In this document: in pieces, positions 17,727 through 27,166 of the stretch
How positions within the stretch are numbered: the stretch's first letter is position 1
Layout: each line of letters begins with the position of its first letter
Assembly: GCA_014075255.1 (NCBI GenBank)
Contig: CP046178.1
Location: forward strand, 1,401,616-1,465,615
DNA from: Gammaproteobacteria bacterium
Lineage (GTDB): Bacteria > Pseudomonadota > Gammaproteobacteria > UBA4575
Reading direction: 5' to 3'
Length of the DNA: 64,000 bases
Program-made: the position numbers and the translations under genes
Notes under the pieces: model-generated
Database searches by the model: none
What the model was told of the DNA's origin: nothing
The model's input: only the letters and a program-made list of their open reading frames with translations

Positions 17727-18380
17727 GTGAAGCATTACCAAGTGAGCGAAGAAATAGCACAAGAATTTAGCCCTTTCGCCAATCTACTGCGCGGCTTTTG
17801 CCCAGTTGTCGTAGATGTCGAAACAGGAGGCTTCAATTCCAACACCGATGCATTACTCGAGATTGCCGCAGTATTAATAAGTATCAATCAAGACGGCGAA
17901 CTGGTTAGAAAAGAAACCCTCTCTACCCATGTAACACCTTTTGAAGGTGCAAATTTAGAACCCGCATCTTTAGAGGTTAATGGTATCGACCCAGATCATC
18001 CATTGCGACTCGCTTTAGATGAGAAACAAGCCTTACCTGAAATTTTTAAACCCGTACGTAAACATGTAAAAGAAAATAAATGCACTCGCGCGATTTTAGT
18101 CGGCCACAATGCTTTTTTTGATCTAGGTTTCCTCAACGCAGCGGCTACACGCACCGGGATTAAAAATAGCCCTTTCCATCCTTTTAGCTGCTTAGATACG
18201 GTTAGCCTCGGCGCAATGGCATACGGACAAACCGTATTATCTAGAATAGTAGAGGCTGCAGAAATAGAATGGGACAACAACTGTGCACATTCAGCAGTCT
18301 ATGATGCTGAAAAAACTGCCGATGTATTCTGCAAGATCATGAATATGCGCAATCAGTTACCCACTATAAAAAATAGTTAG
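17727..18380 (+). CDS. rnt: Ribonuclease T
   Basis: 3'-5' exoribonuclease of the DEDDh group that trims tRNA and other stable RNA 3' ends. Catalytic residues are visible in VVDVETGGFNSNTDALLEIAA (Asp and Glu), VGHNAFFDLGFLNAA (Asp) and CAHSAVYDAEKTADVF (His and Asp). Overall it follows E. coli RNase T, including the FHPF and GQTVLS segments. The GTG at 17727 gives 217 residues; a GTG five codons later is an alternative, and no strong ribosome site decides. It is divergent from argG and convergent with grxD, whose gene often neighbours rnt. Confidence 0.95.
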   Translation: MKHYQVSEEIAQEFSPFANLLRGFCPVVVDVETGGFNSNTDALLEIAAVLISINQDGELVRKETLSTHVTPFEGANLEPASLEVNGIDPDHPLRLALDEKQALPEIFKPVRKHVKENKCTRAILVGHNAFFDLGFLNAAATRTGIKNSPFHPFSCLDTVSLGAMAYGQTVLSRIVEAAEIEWDNNCAHSAVYDAEKTADVFCKIMNMRNQLPTIKNS

Positions 18381-18422
18381 CATTCTAGTGAATTAGATTG
18401 GGTAAATATTGTTGGGTTAACT

Positions 18423-18740
18423 TTATTTGTCTATTGCTTCACTAACCATTTTTTGCAATTCACCTTTCTCATGCAACTCCATGGTGATGTCACACCCACC
18501 TACGAGTTCACCATCAATATACAACTGAGGAAAGGTTGGCCAATCAGCAAACTTTGGTAAGTTTTCAAAAACTTCCGGATCCATTAACACGTTCACATAT
18601 GCAAACTCATGACCACATGATTTTAGCGCTTCTGCAGTGCGACTTGAAAAACCACATTGCGGCATTTGCGGGGTACCTTTCATATAAAGAACGACTGAGT
18701 TTGACTCCACTTGTTCTTTTATGCGCTCTAATACGTCCAT
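18423..18740 (-). CDS. grxD: Monothiol glutaredoxin, Grx4 type
   Basis: CGFS-type monothiol glutaredoxin of 105 residues that binds [2Fe-2S] clusters with glutathione and hands them to apoproteins. The active-site motif is PQCGFSSRTAEAL, with the glutathione-binding WPTFPQLYIDGELVGGCDI downstream. Length and the N-terminal DVLERIKEQVESNSVVLYMKG match E. coli GrxD. It is convergent with rnt (42-base gap). The gene directly upstream on the same strand is the amidotransferase at 20584, whose stop lies 56 bases before the grxD start. Confidence 0.97.
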   Translation of the reverse strand: MDVLERIKEQVESNSVVLYMKGTPQMPQCGFSSRTAEALKSCGHEFAYVNVLMDPEVFENLPKFADWPTFPQLYIDGELVGGCDITMELHEKGELQKMVSEAIDK

Positions 18741-18796
18741 TTCATCTAGCTCCGATATTTGTTTAATAATCTGATTATTATTTTACTGTGCTTAAA

Positions 18797-20584
18797 TTAG
18801 CTGGCAATAGCTGTATCCACATTGCGCTGTAACCACAACTCTAATAAGGCTAAATGCCACAGTTTGCTACCTCGCAATGGAGTCATAAACGCTTCAGGTT
18901 TATTCAGTAGCTTGTTTATATACGCAGGCTGAAACAAACCACGCTGCCTACACGCATCTGTGCTCAATATTTCACACATAAATTCTAGAAACTCCCCACG
19001 CACATATTTTAAAGCCGGCACAGGGAAGTAAGCTTTTTTACGATCAATAACTTTATCTGGCAACAAACCCCGCGCGATATTTTTAAGCAAAAATTTCCCG
19101 CCATCTTTAGTTTTATATTTCGTCGGCGTACGCATCGCTAATTCAACTAGCTCATGATCCAAGAAAGGCACACGCGCTTCTAGGCCATATGCCATCGTCA
19201 TATTGTCAACTCGTTTAACCGGATCATCCACAACCAAGGTCGTAACATCCATATGCAACACTGCATCTAAAAAATTTTTAGTATTTGCTTCTTCCAATAA
19301 TTGCGAGACTTTTTGAACAGTAAAATCTTCCATGATTAAATCCGGATGTAAAGTTTCAGTCATTTCTACATGAGTGCGATCAAAATAATGTTTAGCAAAA
19401 CTTTCAACTGAAAAGTTTTTTTCAGCCTGCATCAAGGGATACCAAAAATAACCCCCAAACACTTCATCTGCACCTTGGCCGGATTGCACAACTGAAATAT
19501 GCTGACTGACTTGTTCCGCGAGCAAATAAAAGGCTACGGCATCTTGCCCAACCATAGGCTCTGACATCTGCTCTATTGCATGCGGAAGTCTTTGTAGCAC
19601 CTCATTGTTTTGAATATAGAACTTATGATGTTGAGTAGAAAATTGTTCAACCACTGCATCAGAATATTCAAATTCATTGCCTTGTTCTTCAGGCTGATCT
19701 TCAAATCCAACCGAATAGGTTTGTATTTTAGATACTCCTGACTCAGCTAATAGACCGACTAACAAACTAGAGTCTAACCCTCCTGAAAGCAGCACACCTA
19801 CCGGGACATCCGCAATGTTAAGTCGACGCTCAACTGCCAAACTTAACGCAGCACGAATATCATGCAGCCATTCCTGTTCATCACGATGAGCATCAACATT
19901 ATCTGCACGAAGTTTCCAATAACGCTCAGTAGTCACTTCCCCAAATTGATTAATTAACATGTAATGAGCTGGCGGAACTTTACGTATACCTTTTAGAATG
20001 GTAGTCGGCGCAGGCACGACAGCATGCAAGGTTAAATGGTGATGCAAACCCATAGCATCGAATTGCGTATTTACATCACCTGCCGCGAGCAGTGATTGCG
20101 TATTGGATGCAAAACGAAAATGTTTCTCGGTTTGGCTGTAGTAAATAGGTTTTATACCTAAACGGTCACGCGCTATAAATAATTCTTGCTTAGCATCATC
20201 CCATATTGCAAATGCAAACATACCGATTAACTTTTCTACACAATCTTTACCCCATTCTGCATATGCTTTAAGAATAACTTCAGTGTCGCCAGTAGAAACA
20301 AAACTATGACCTTTTTGCTTGAGCTGTTCACGTAACTGCGGATAGTTATAAATCGTGCCGTTAAATACGATACTAAGATTGGTATTGCTATCTAGCATCG
20401 GTTGATTAGCATTTGCCGACAAATCAATTATCGATAATCGACGATGCCCTAAACCAATCGCCTTGGATTGAAATACGCCTTCATTATCTGGACCTCGATT
20501 TCGCAGTGGCCGAAGCATGCGCTGCAATGTCTGCGGCTCCACCACATTTCCATCAAATCGAAATTCACCACATACGCCGCACAT
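18797..20584 (-). CDS. asnO: N-acetylglutaminylglutamine-type amidotransferase (AsnB family)
   Basis: A 595-residue glutamine-dependent amidotransferase. The N-terminal class II glutaminase begins MCGVCGEFRFDG, with catalytic Cys2 exposed after Met removal, and contains RGPDNEGVF and GHRRLSIIDLS. The synthetase half has the ATP-binding LLSGGLDSSLLVGLLAESG. Details such as LLAAGDVNT, LHHHLTLHAVVPAPTTIL, VGFEDQPEEQGNEFEYSD and SGQGADEVFGGY fit the subgroup that makes the osmoprotectant N-acetylglutaminylglutamine amide in Pseudomonas and rhizobia better than general AsnB. The usual partner, an acetyltransferase/ATP-grasp N-acetylglutaminylglutamine synthetase, is not beside it. Plain asparagine synthesis cannot be excluded. 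Confidence 0.8.
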   Translation of the reverse strand: MCGVCGEFRFDGNVVEPQTLQRMLRPLRNRGPDNEGVFQSKAIGLGHRRLSIIDLSANANQPMLDSNTNLSIVFNGTIYNYPQLREQLKQKGHSFVSTGDTEVILKAYAEWGKDCVEKLIGMFAFAIWDDAKQELFIARDRLGIKPIYYSQTEKHFRFASNTQSLLAAGDVNTQFDAMGLHHHLTLHAVVPAPTTILKGIRKVPPAHYMLINQFGEVTTERYWKLRADNVDAHRDEQEWLHDIRAALSLAVERRLNIADVPVGVLLSGGLDSSLLVGLLAESGVSKIQTYSVGFEDQPEEQGNEFEYSDAVVEQFSTQHHKFYIQNNEVLQRLPHAIEQMSEPMVGQDAVAFYLLAEQVSQHISVVQSGQGADEVFGGYFWYPLMQAEKNFSVESFAKHYFDRTHVEMTETLHPDLIMEDFTVQKVSQLLEEANTKNFLDAVLHMDVTTLVVDDPVKRVDNMTMAYGLEARVPFLDHELVELAMRTPTKYKTKDGGKFLLKNIARGLLPDKVIDRKKAYFPVPALKYVRGEFLEFMCEILSTDACRQRGLFQPAYINKLLNKPEAFMTPLRGSKLWHLALLELWLQRNVDTAIAS

Positions 20585-20810
20585 TTATAATCCTTTGATT
20601 AATCTTAGTGATAATGCAGATATAACCATACCTGACCGTTTGTTATTCACATCCGCAGGCTTAATTGCACAGGATTCATACACTTATAATAATAGTTAAG
20701 TTTATAGATCGGGTTGGTTATAATCTTGCCAAATAAGAATAAGTCAATATGACCTATTCCAGAAAAATAATTCAAATAATAACTATATTCAGTCTAGAGA
20801 GGCGTAATCA

Positions 20811-21392
20811 ATGAATCCATTAAACTCGATACTCGGCACAATCATTGCTGGTTTTATTCTTGCAATCATAATTGCATTCGCATTTGATCCAAATGCATTA
20901 CACGCTTGGTCACTAATTGTATGGTTTCACGTCCTTGCAGGAATTACCTGGATTGGTCTGTTGTACTATTTTAATTTCGTACAGGTGCCTGCATTAGGTG
21001 AAGCCGCTGCAGACAGCGACGGACCAGGACCCGCCGCGATAGGTAAATATGTAGCGCCACGTGCATTAGCATGGTTTCGCTGGGGCGCATTGGCTACTTG
21101 GATAACCGGTGCAGCCGCTTTACATTATGTTGGTGGAATTATGGAGAACTTCTTCTTTACCAATGGAATCACTATCATTGGAATAGGCGCGTGGCTTGGC
21201 ACCATCATGTTATTAAATGTGTGGGGCTTAATTTGGCCAAACCAGAAAAAAGTACTTGGTATAAAACAAGCGAGTGATGATGAGAAAGCTACTGCGAAAA
21301 AGATCGCTTTCATGGCGTCTCGCACCAACACTTTGCTATCTATTCCCATGCTGGCTTGCATGGTAGCGCCTGGGCACGGGTTATTTTTCTAA
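20811..21392 (+). CDS. Membrane protein of the urate-oxidase-N-terminal (PuuD-like) family
   Basis: A 193-residue polytopic protein with about four hydrophobic helices. The second carries the family hallmark VWFHVLAGITWIGLLYYFNFVQVPA (conserved His and Trp), and another conserved His is in GAAALHYVGG. This matches the membrane domain found at the N-terminus of PuuD-type urate oxidases and as a stand-alone protein in many proteobacteria. The cytochrome c part of true PuuD is absent, so urate oxidation should not be assumed. Haem binding by the His residues is plausible inference. Two hairpin terminators follow. Confidence 0.75.
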   Translation: MNPLNSILGTIIAGFILAIIIAFAFDPNALHAWSLIVWFHVLAGITWIGLLYYFNFVQVPALGEAAADSDGPGPAAIGKYVAPRALAWFRWGALATWITGAAALHYVGGIMENFFFTNGITIIGIGAWLGTIMLLNVWGLIWPNQKKVLGIKQASDDEKATAKKIAFMASRTNTLLSIPMLACMVAPGHGLFF

Positions 21393-21447
21393 AGCAGAGC
21401 TTTTTCAAATACTGCTCTAACCCTGAATAAGGTAGCCAAATAGAGCT

Positions 21448-21484
21448 AAACCCGGCCCTAGCTCCGCTAGAGTCGGGTTTTTTT
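21448..21484 (+). terminator. Rho-independent terminator
   Basis: An AAACCCG...CGGGTTT outer stem with an inner CTAG...CTAG pair, followed by seven T. It lies 56 bases after the stop of the PuuD-like membrane protein gene. Confidence 0.85.
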
Positions 21485-21518
21485 GCTTATTTTTTAGACA
21501 GCAGTATAATTTTGCCTC

Positions 21519-21545
21519 CGGCAGCTTTTATAGCTGCCGTTTTTA
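21519..21545 (+). terminator. Second tandem hairpin terminator
   Basis: A perfect eight-base stem CGGCAGCT / AGCTGCCG with a short AT loop followed by TTTTTAT. Its stem resembles the PpiC-gene terminator (GGCAGCT). It lies 30 bases upstream of argD, so it would insulate argD from upstream transcription. Confidence 0.75.
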
Positions 21546-21574
21546 TTTTGACCTAAGTAATTATGTAAATCTGA

Positions 21575-22765
21575 ATGCCAAAGAATGAGCACAATTTGAT
21601 GTCGACTTATGCACGCAAACCGATCACTTTTTTAAGTGGCGAGGGTGTGTGGTTAGTCTCTGATCAACAGGATAAATATTTAGATGCTTTGTCAGGCATT
21701 GCTGTGTGTGGATTAGGACATGCGCATCCAGACGTGGCAAAAGCCATTGCCGACCAAGCTGCAACATTAATGCACACTTCCAACATCTATCGAATTGAAT
21801 TACAGGAAAAACTGGGAAAGAAACTTTGCCAGCTATCCGGCATGGATGCTGTGTTTTTTGGCAACTCGGGCGCAGAAGCAAACGAAGCTGCCATTAAATT
21901 AGCACGCGTTTACGGACACCATAAAAACATCAAAGAACCTGCCATTATCGTAATGAAAAACAGTTTCCATGGGCGAACGATGGCAACACTTACCGCAACG
22001 GGAAACCGAAAAGCACATGCTGGATTTGAGCCACTTGTACCTGGTTTTGTAAGAGCACCTTACAATGATTTAGCCGCTGTTGAAAATATTATAAATAACA
22101 ATACCAGCATCTCCGCTATATTAGTTGAGCCGATACAAGGTGAAGGCGGAGTTATTATTCCACAACAAAATTACCTTTCTAAACTAAAAGACTTATGCAC
22201 GAAGCATGAAATTTTATTGATGTTAGATGAAGTGCAAACGGGTAACGGCAGAACTGGAAAATGGTTTTGTTTTCAGCATGAAAACATACAACCCGATGTA
22301 CTAGTAACTGCAAAAGGCTTAGGCAATGGGGTGCCAATTGGCGCCTGCATGGCAACGAAAAAAGTCGCTGATTTATTTTCTCCCGGCTCCCACGGCTCTA
22401 CCTTTGGTGGTAATCCATTAGCATGTCGTGCTGCCTTGGCCACGATAGGGACCATTGAAAAAAATAATTTAATCAAAAATGCCGAGCAACTGGGTAACTA
22501 TATCGTTAGCGAGTTACAAGAAAAGCTTTCTTCTAATACACTAATCAAAGAAGTGCGAGGCAAAGGGCTCATGATAGGCATAGAAATGAATGCATCTTGC
22601 GCCGAGCTAGTGGATAGCTGCCTAAAACAGAATTTATTGATTAACGTAACTGCGGAACGTGTTATACGCTTACTACCACCATTAATATTTGATAAATCGA
22701 ATGCAGACACTATGGTTGAAATACTAGTCAATTGCATTGAAGATTTTTCTGTGACGCAAACATAA
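21575..22765 (+). CDS. argD: Acetylornithine aminotransferase
   Basis: PLP-dependent class III aminotransferase making N-acetylornithine (and possibly succinyldiaminopimelate) in arginine and lysine synthesis. The 396 residues include YLDALSGIAVCGLGHAHP, FFGNSGAEANEAAIKLAR (cofactor phosphate loop), the Asp in LLMLDEVQTGNGRTG, and the Schiff-base Lys in TAKGLGNGVPIGACMA. The ATG at 21575 has no clear ribosome site. An ATG at 21599 (MSTYARKP) matches many ArgD starts and is an alternative. argF starts 20 bases after the stop, so argDF form a two-gene arginine operon. Confidence 0.95.
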   Translation: MPKNEHNLMSTYARKPITFLSGEGVWLVSDQQDKYLDALSGIAVCGLGHAHPDVAKAIADQAATLMHTSNIYRIELQEKLGKKLCQLSGMDAVFFGNSGAEANEAAIKLARVYGHHKNIKEPAIIVMKNSFHGRTMATLTATGNRKAHAGFEPLVPGFVRAPYNDLAAVENIINNNTSISAILVEPIQGEGGVIIPQQNYLSKLKDLCTKHEILLMLDEVQTGNGRTGKWFCFQHENIQPDVLVTAKGLGNGVPIGACMATKKVADLFSPGSHGSTFGGNPLACRAALATIGTIEKNNLIKNAEQLGNYIVSELQEKLSSNTLIKEVRGKGLMIGIEMNASCAELVDSCLKQNLLINVTAERVIRLLPPLIFDKSNADTMVEILVNCIEDFSVTQT

Positions 22766-22785
22766 TTTAATAACATTCATTCAAT

Positions 22786-23688
22786 ATGAGCACTCGTCAT
22801 TTTTTAACATTATTAGATTTCGATCCTGATGAATTACGGGCACTGTTAACGCGCGCAGTTGAACTAAAAAAATTACTTAAAAACGGAACTAGCCATACGC
22901 CTCTGCAAAACAAAACTTTGGCAATGGTATTTGAAAAGTCTTCCACTCGTACACGTGTATCTTTTGAAACAGGCATGGTGCAGCTAGGCGGCCACGCTCT
23001 TTTTCTCTCTCCCAGGGACACACAATTTGGTCGTGGCGAACCAATTGAAGATAGCGCGCGCGTTTTATCACGCATGGTAGACGGCGTAATGATCAGAACA
23101 TTTGAACACAGCAATGTAGAAAAATTTGCCGCGCACTCCTCTGTACCCGTAATTAACGGATTGACTGATTTAGTTCACCCCTGCCAGTTGTTAGCGGACA
23201 TGCAAACCTGGTTTGAACATCGAGGCGACATCAAAGGCGCAACGGTTGCCTGGATAGGAGACGGCAATAATATGTGCCATTCCTATATAAACGCGGCAAC
23301 TCAGCTAGATTTTCAGTTAAATATTGCCTGTCCAAAAACATATAGCCCAAATGCGGATTTTGCTAATAAAGCCAAAGACAGAATCATGATTACTCAGGAT
23401 GCAAGCCAAGCCGTTAAACATGCTGACCTTATTGTCACCGATGTTTGGGCTAGCATGGGTCAGGAAAATGAACAAAACGAAAGACAAAAAGAATTTCAAG
23501 CTTTCCAAGTCAACAAAGAACTACTTTCTTTAGCCAACAAAGATGCTTTATTCATGCACTGCTTGCCAGCACATCGAGGCGAGGAAGTGACCGCAGAAGT
23601 AATTGATGGACCACAGAGCGTAGTTTGGGATGAAGCTGAAAATCGTTTGCATGCCCAGAAAGCCTTAATGGAAAATCTATTATCTTAA
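22786..23688 (+). CDS. argF: Ornithine carbamoyltransferase
   Basis: Condenses ornithine and carbamoyl phosphate to citrulline. The 300-residue protein has the carbamoyl-phosphate loop [10 protein letters not shown] (about residues 47-56), the HPCQ motif ([10 protein letters not shown]), the ornithine-binding [11 protein letters not shown] and the catalytic [11 protein letters not shown]. Length fits the short anabolic form. It lies in an operon with argD. The next gene is convergent egtD; the region between (23699-23756) has AACTAGGA and TCCTAGTT arms that could pair over a long loop, but no clear terminator. Confidence 0.97.
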   Translation: MSTRHFLTLLDFDPDELRALLTRAVELKKLLKNGTSHTPLQNKTLAMVFEKSSTRTRVSFETGMVQLGGHALFLSPRDTQFGRGEPIEDSARVLSRMVDGVMIRTFEHSNVEKFAAHSSVPVINGLTDLVHPCQLLADMQTWFEHRGDIKGATVAWIGDGNNMCHSYINAATQLDFQLNIACPKTYSPNADFANKAKDRIMITQDASQAVKHADLIVTDVWASMGQENEQNERQKEFQAFQVNKELLSLANKDALFMHCLPAHRGEEVTAEVIDGPQSVVWDEAENRLHAQKALMENLLS

Positions 23689-23760
23689 TATTTATATTAA
23701 CTAGGAGGATCCTTAAATAAATTGGTGTGCAACTAAAGCCTCTAAGCTTCCTAGTTTCTA

Positions 23761-24753
23761 CTACATCTTCTTTTTAGCTAACACCAGTGAAAAATACTTA
23801 TTAAAAAGTTCGTAATGCTCTACCTCTTGCAAGCCACTTTTTTCAAATAAATTTTTAATAGACGATTTAGTATATTTTCTACTTACTTCAGTAAGTATTT
23901 TCTCATTTTTTTCTAGAGAAACTGTTTTATCAAGCGTAGGGAAAGTTACATCTTGCTCACATTGTGAAACTAGATACATTTCGATTTGCTGCAATGACTC
24001 GTTATAAAGTGCCTGATGAGAAAATTTATTTAAATCAAAATTAGCACCTAATTTATAATTTAATACATTCAGAACATTCAGATTAAATTTTGCAGTAACC
24101 CCTTCACTATCATCATATGCGCGTTCAAGAACACCTTTATCTTTTACACGATCCATGCCAATCAAAAAATAATCTTCTGTATTCATTTTTTTGGCAATTG
24201 CTGACAAAAGTACTATAGACTCCTGTTCAGTAAAGTTGCCTATTGAACTGCCGATAAATGCATAAAGAACTGGACCTTTAAGTTTTGGCGCAGCTTGAAT
24301 TGCAGGAATGTATTCCCCAACAACCGATTCAACGTGCAAATTTTCATACTTATCTAGCAAGCGAAGTGCAGATTCGCATAACACCTCTTCACATACATCT
24401 ATACTTAAATATGAAAAAGAATCTAAACTTGAGTTTAGCTTAGATAAAATTATTTCAGTTTTTGCAGAAGTGCCCGCACCAAGCTCTACACAAGAGTTCG
24501 GTTTTACAACATCAATTATGGATGCAACGTGCTCTTGCAATAATTTTGCCTCTGTTCTTGTGGGGTAATAATCCTGCGTTTTGCAGATGGCATCAAAGAG
24601 CTTAGAACCTTCATCATCATAAAAATACTTAGGCGGAAGGCTGCGCGGGCGCTCAAATAAACCCTCTTGGACATCCTGTCGCAACACATCAGATGAATCT
24701 TGGGCGGGTAATTCATGTATATGAAACCGTTTACTTTGCAGAGACAAATCCAT
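23761..24753 (-). CDS. egtD: EgtD-like histidine-specific SAM methyltransferase
   Basis: A 330-residue SAM-dependent methyltransferase of the EgtD/DUF2260 family. EgtD trimethylates histidine to hercynine, the first step in ergothioneine synthesis. Family landmarks are RSLPPKYFYDDEGSKLFDAICKTQDYYPTRTEA (given here only as a position, residues about 37-69), the SAM motif CVELGAGTSAKTEIIL, FIGSSIGNF and FLIGMDRVKD. The EgtB sulfoxide synthase that usually accompanies EgtD is not nearby, so the product may be hercynine itself or EgtB is elsewhere. A 10-base direct repeat, GAAACAGTCT / GAAACTGTCT, lies at 24791-24815 upstream of its start. Confidence 0.8.
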   Translation of the reverse strand: MDLSLQSKRFHIHELPAQDSSDVLRQDVQEGLFERPRSLPPKYFYDDEGSKLFDAICKTQDYYPTRTEAKLLQEHVASIIDVVKPNSCVELGAGTSAKTEIILSKLNSSLDSFSYLSIDVCEEVLCESALRLLDKYENLHVESVVGEYIPAIQAAPKLKGPVLYAFIGSSIGNFTEQESIVLLSAIAKKMNTEDYFLIGMDRVKDKGVLERAYDDSEGVTAKFNLNVLNVLNYKLGANFDLNKFSHQALYNESLQQIEMYLVSQCEQDVTFPTLDKTVSLEKNEKILTEVSRKYTKSSIKNLFEKSGLQEVEHYELFNKYFSLVLAKKKM

Positions 24754-24948
24754 TAGATATCACTTTAAAATCAGGGTAGCATTGCAACTAGAAACAGTCT
24801 AATTTGAAACTGTCTATAAATAGCTGTGAAATTGCAGCATTACTAACAAAGCTAAATAAAAATAAGAATTACACTCTTTAGCTTTATATATTTTCAACAT
24901 ACTTCATAAAAAATAATTTGCTGCAGTAAATTATTGAGGGAGGATCTA

Positions 24949-26283
24949 ATGGAAGCATTAACATCACTATTAAGTACGTTAAGTAGTTTTATCTGGGGGC
25001 CCATCATGCTGTTCTTGCTCCTCGGCGTAGGAGTCTACTTAACCTTGGGCTTAAAACTAATGCCATGGCTAAAAATTGGTCATGGTTTTAAATTACTCTT
25101 TTCAAAACAAGCTGATAAAAGCCAAGGCGACATTAGTCCCTTTCAAGCATTAATGACAGCACTCTCGGCAACCATCGGTACAGGAAATATTGCAGGTGTG
25201 GCAACCGCAATATTCTTAGGTGGACCCGGGGCCATTTTTTGGATGTGGGTAACCGCTTTGTTTGGTATGGCTACAAAATATGGAGAAGCGGTATTAGCAG
25301 TGAAATATCGAGAAGTAGATTCACGGGGTAAACGCCAAGGTGGCCCCATGTACTACATTAAAAACGGCTTAGGCGACAATTGGAAATGGCTAGGATTTAT
25401 GTTTGCGCTATTTGGCACCATCGCAGCATTTGGTATTGGCAATATGGTGCAATCAAATTCGGTAGCCGACGCACTACATAGCAACTTTAATGTTGACCCT
25501 ATGATCACAGGCATTGTACTAGCGATACTTGTAGGACTCGTCATTATCGGTGGCGTTACACGCATAGGTGAAGTAGCTGGAAAACTTGTTCCAGTCATGG
25601 CAGTAGCGTATATCGGAGGTTCACTACTCGTTATATTTGCGAATTTTGGAGGGATTGGAGACGCATTTAGCCTTATCTTCTCCAGTGCCTTCAGTGGCAC
25701 TGCTGCTACTGGTGGATTTGCAGGCGCAGCTGTAATGGCTGCAATTCGTTTTGGTGTCGCACGAGGTATTTTTTCTAATGAGGCAGGCTTAGGCAGCGCC
25801 CCGATTGCACATGCTGCCGCGCAAACAGATGACCCCGTGCGCCAAGGCATGATTGCAATGCTAGGAACCTTTATTGACACTATTCTTGTTTGCACCATGA
25901 CCGCATTGGTGATTATTTTAACAGGAGCTTGGACTAGTGGCGAAACTGGCGCTGCATTATCGACACTAGCCTATGGGCAAGGTATTGCTGGTGGAAACTA
26001 TATTGTAACGATTGGTTTAGTCATCTTTGCGTTCACTACATTAATTGGCTGGAGCTATTATGGCGAACGCTGTGCAGAATATATATTTGGCACTGGTGTT
26101 ATTATTCCCTACAGAATAGTTTGGGTGGTTGCAGTAATGACCGGTGCACTCATTAAACTTAATTTTGTTTGGTTACTCGCAGATGTAATGAATGGCTTTA
26201 TGGCAATACCTAACTTAATTGCACTTGCATTGTTAAGCCCTGTTATCTTCAAAGTAACTAAAGATTATTTAAATAAAAATTAA
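24949..26283 (+). CDS. Sodium:alanine/glycine symporter (AGCS family)
   Basis: A 444-residue integral membrane transporter with about eleven hydrophobic helices. The AGCS signature is clear: GDISPFQALMTALSATIGTG, GNIAGVATAIFLGGPGAIFWMW, and KYGEAVLAVKYRE, followed by FSNEAGLGSAPIAHAAAQ and the late FAFTTLIGWSYYGERCAEY. It should import alanine, glycine or a related amino acid with Na+. A strong GGGAGG ribosome site sits five to six bases before ATG 24949; the earlier in-frame TTG overlaps that site and is rejected. nadC starts 28 bases downstream. Confidence 0.95.
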   Translation: MEALTSLLSTLSSFIWGPIMLFLLLGVGVYLTLGLKLMPWLKIGHGFKLLFSKQADKSQGDISPFQALMTALSATIGTGNIAGVATAIFLGGPGAIFWMWVTALFGMATKYGEAVLAVKYREVDSRGKRQGGPMYYIKNGLGDNWKWLGFMFALFGTIAAFGIGNMVQSNSVADALHSNFNVDPMITGIVLAILVGLVIIGGVTRIGEVAGKLVPVMAVAYIGGSLLVIFANFGGIGDAFSLIFSSAFSGTAATGGFAGAAVMAAIRFGVARGIFSNEAGLGSAPIAHAAAQTDDPVRQGMIAMLGTFIDTILVCTMTALVIILTGAWTSGETGAALSTLAYGQGIAGGNYIVTIGLVIFAFTTLIGWSYYGERCAEYIFGTGVIIPYRIVWVVAVMTGALIKLNFVWLLADVMNGFMAIPNLIALALLSPVIFKVTKDYLNKN

Positions 26284-26311
26284 TCCTTTAGCTGTTAAAA
26301 AGTAATACGAA

Positions 26312-27166
26312 ATGGACTTACCCAACCATAGCAAGGATGCTTTAAAAGCGATCAATAGTGCCGTCAATGCTGCACTAGAAGAAGATATAGGTAGCGGAGA
26401 TGTCACCGCAGCCTCTTTCAGCAATAACGAAATGGCTTCAGCGAAAGTCATTTGCCGCGAAGAGGCTATCCTATGCGGACAACACTGGTTCGAATTAACT
26501 TTCCATAAACTCGACCCCAACATTGTTATCAACTGGGATCTTAACGATGGTGACAAGTTAGATAAAGATGTAGCAGTTTGCACTTTGAATGGGAATGCGC
26601 AAGCCATTTTAACGGGTGAACGCACTGCATTAAATTTTTTACAGACTTTATCTGGCACGGCTACTAAAACCAAAATATATGTGGATCGGATATCAGGCAC
26701 TAATGCGCAAATACTGGATACAAGAAAAACACTGCCAGGAATGCGCTATGCACAAAAATATGCCGTACGATGTGGTGGTGGCGAGAATCATCGCATGGGT
26801 TTATACGATGCAATTTTGATTAAAGAAAATCACATTGCAACCGCAGGGTCTGTATCAAAAGCAGTGAACGAGGCCAAGCAAAAATACCCCTCTATTAAAT
26901 TAGAAGTTGAGGTAGAAAACGCCAAGCAACTAAAAGAAGCATTACAAACTCAGACTGATGTTATCTTACTTGATAATTTTTCCCTAGCTGAGCTAGAAAA
27001 TGCTGTTACAACAACGGATGGGAAAAAGAAACTTGAGGCTTCAGGCAATATGACCTTAGAAAACATACGTGAAGTTGCAAAAACTGGCGTGAACTATATT
27101 TCTATTGGCGCAATCACCAAACATGTTCAAGCAATAGATTTCTCGATGCGTTTTACTTCTGAGTAA
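26312..27166 (+). CDS. nadC: Nicotinate-nucleotide pyrophosphorylase (quinolinate PRTase)
   Basis: Converts quinolinate and PRPP to nicotinate mononucleotide in NAD synthesis. The 284-residue protein has the N-terminal AALEEDIGSGDVTA, the GERTALNFLQTLSGTAT segment, the PRPP/quinolinate-binding DTRKTLPGMRYAQKYAVRCGG, HRMGLYDAILIKENHI, and the late VILLDNFS and ISIGAITKH. All catalytic Arg, Lys and Glu positions known from the family appear present. Its 3' end overlaps the convergent mazG gene by 14 bases. Confidence 0.97.
   Translation: MDLPNHSKDALKAINSAVNAALEEDIGSGDVTAASFSNNEMASAKVICREEAILCGQHWFELTFHKLDPNIVINWDLNDGDKLDKDVAVCTLNGNAQAILTGERTALNFLQTLSGTATKTKIYVDRISGTNAQILDTRKTLPGMRYAQKYAVRCGGGENHRMGLYDAILIKENHIATAGSVSKAVNEAKQKYPSIKLEVEVENAKQLKEALQTQTDVILLDNFSLAELENAVTTTDGKKKLEASGNMTLENIREVAKTGVNYISIGAITKHVQAIDFSMRFTSE

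Noticed and set aside
20811-21392. Calling this a urate oxidase
   Set aside because: Only the membrane domain related to PuuD is present; the C-terminal cytochrome part is absent and no purine genes are nearby.
25353-25898. 181-codon minus-strand frame
   Set aside because: It is antisense to the sodium:alanine symporter, with Ala/Pro/Ile-rich composition typical of the shadow of a membrane protein.
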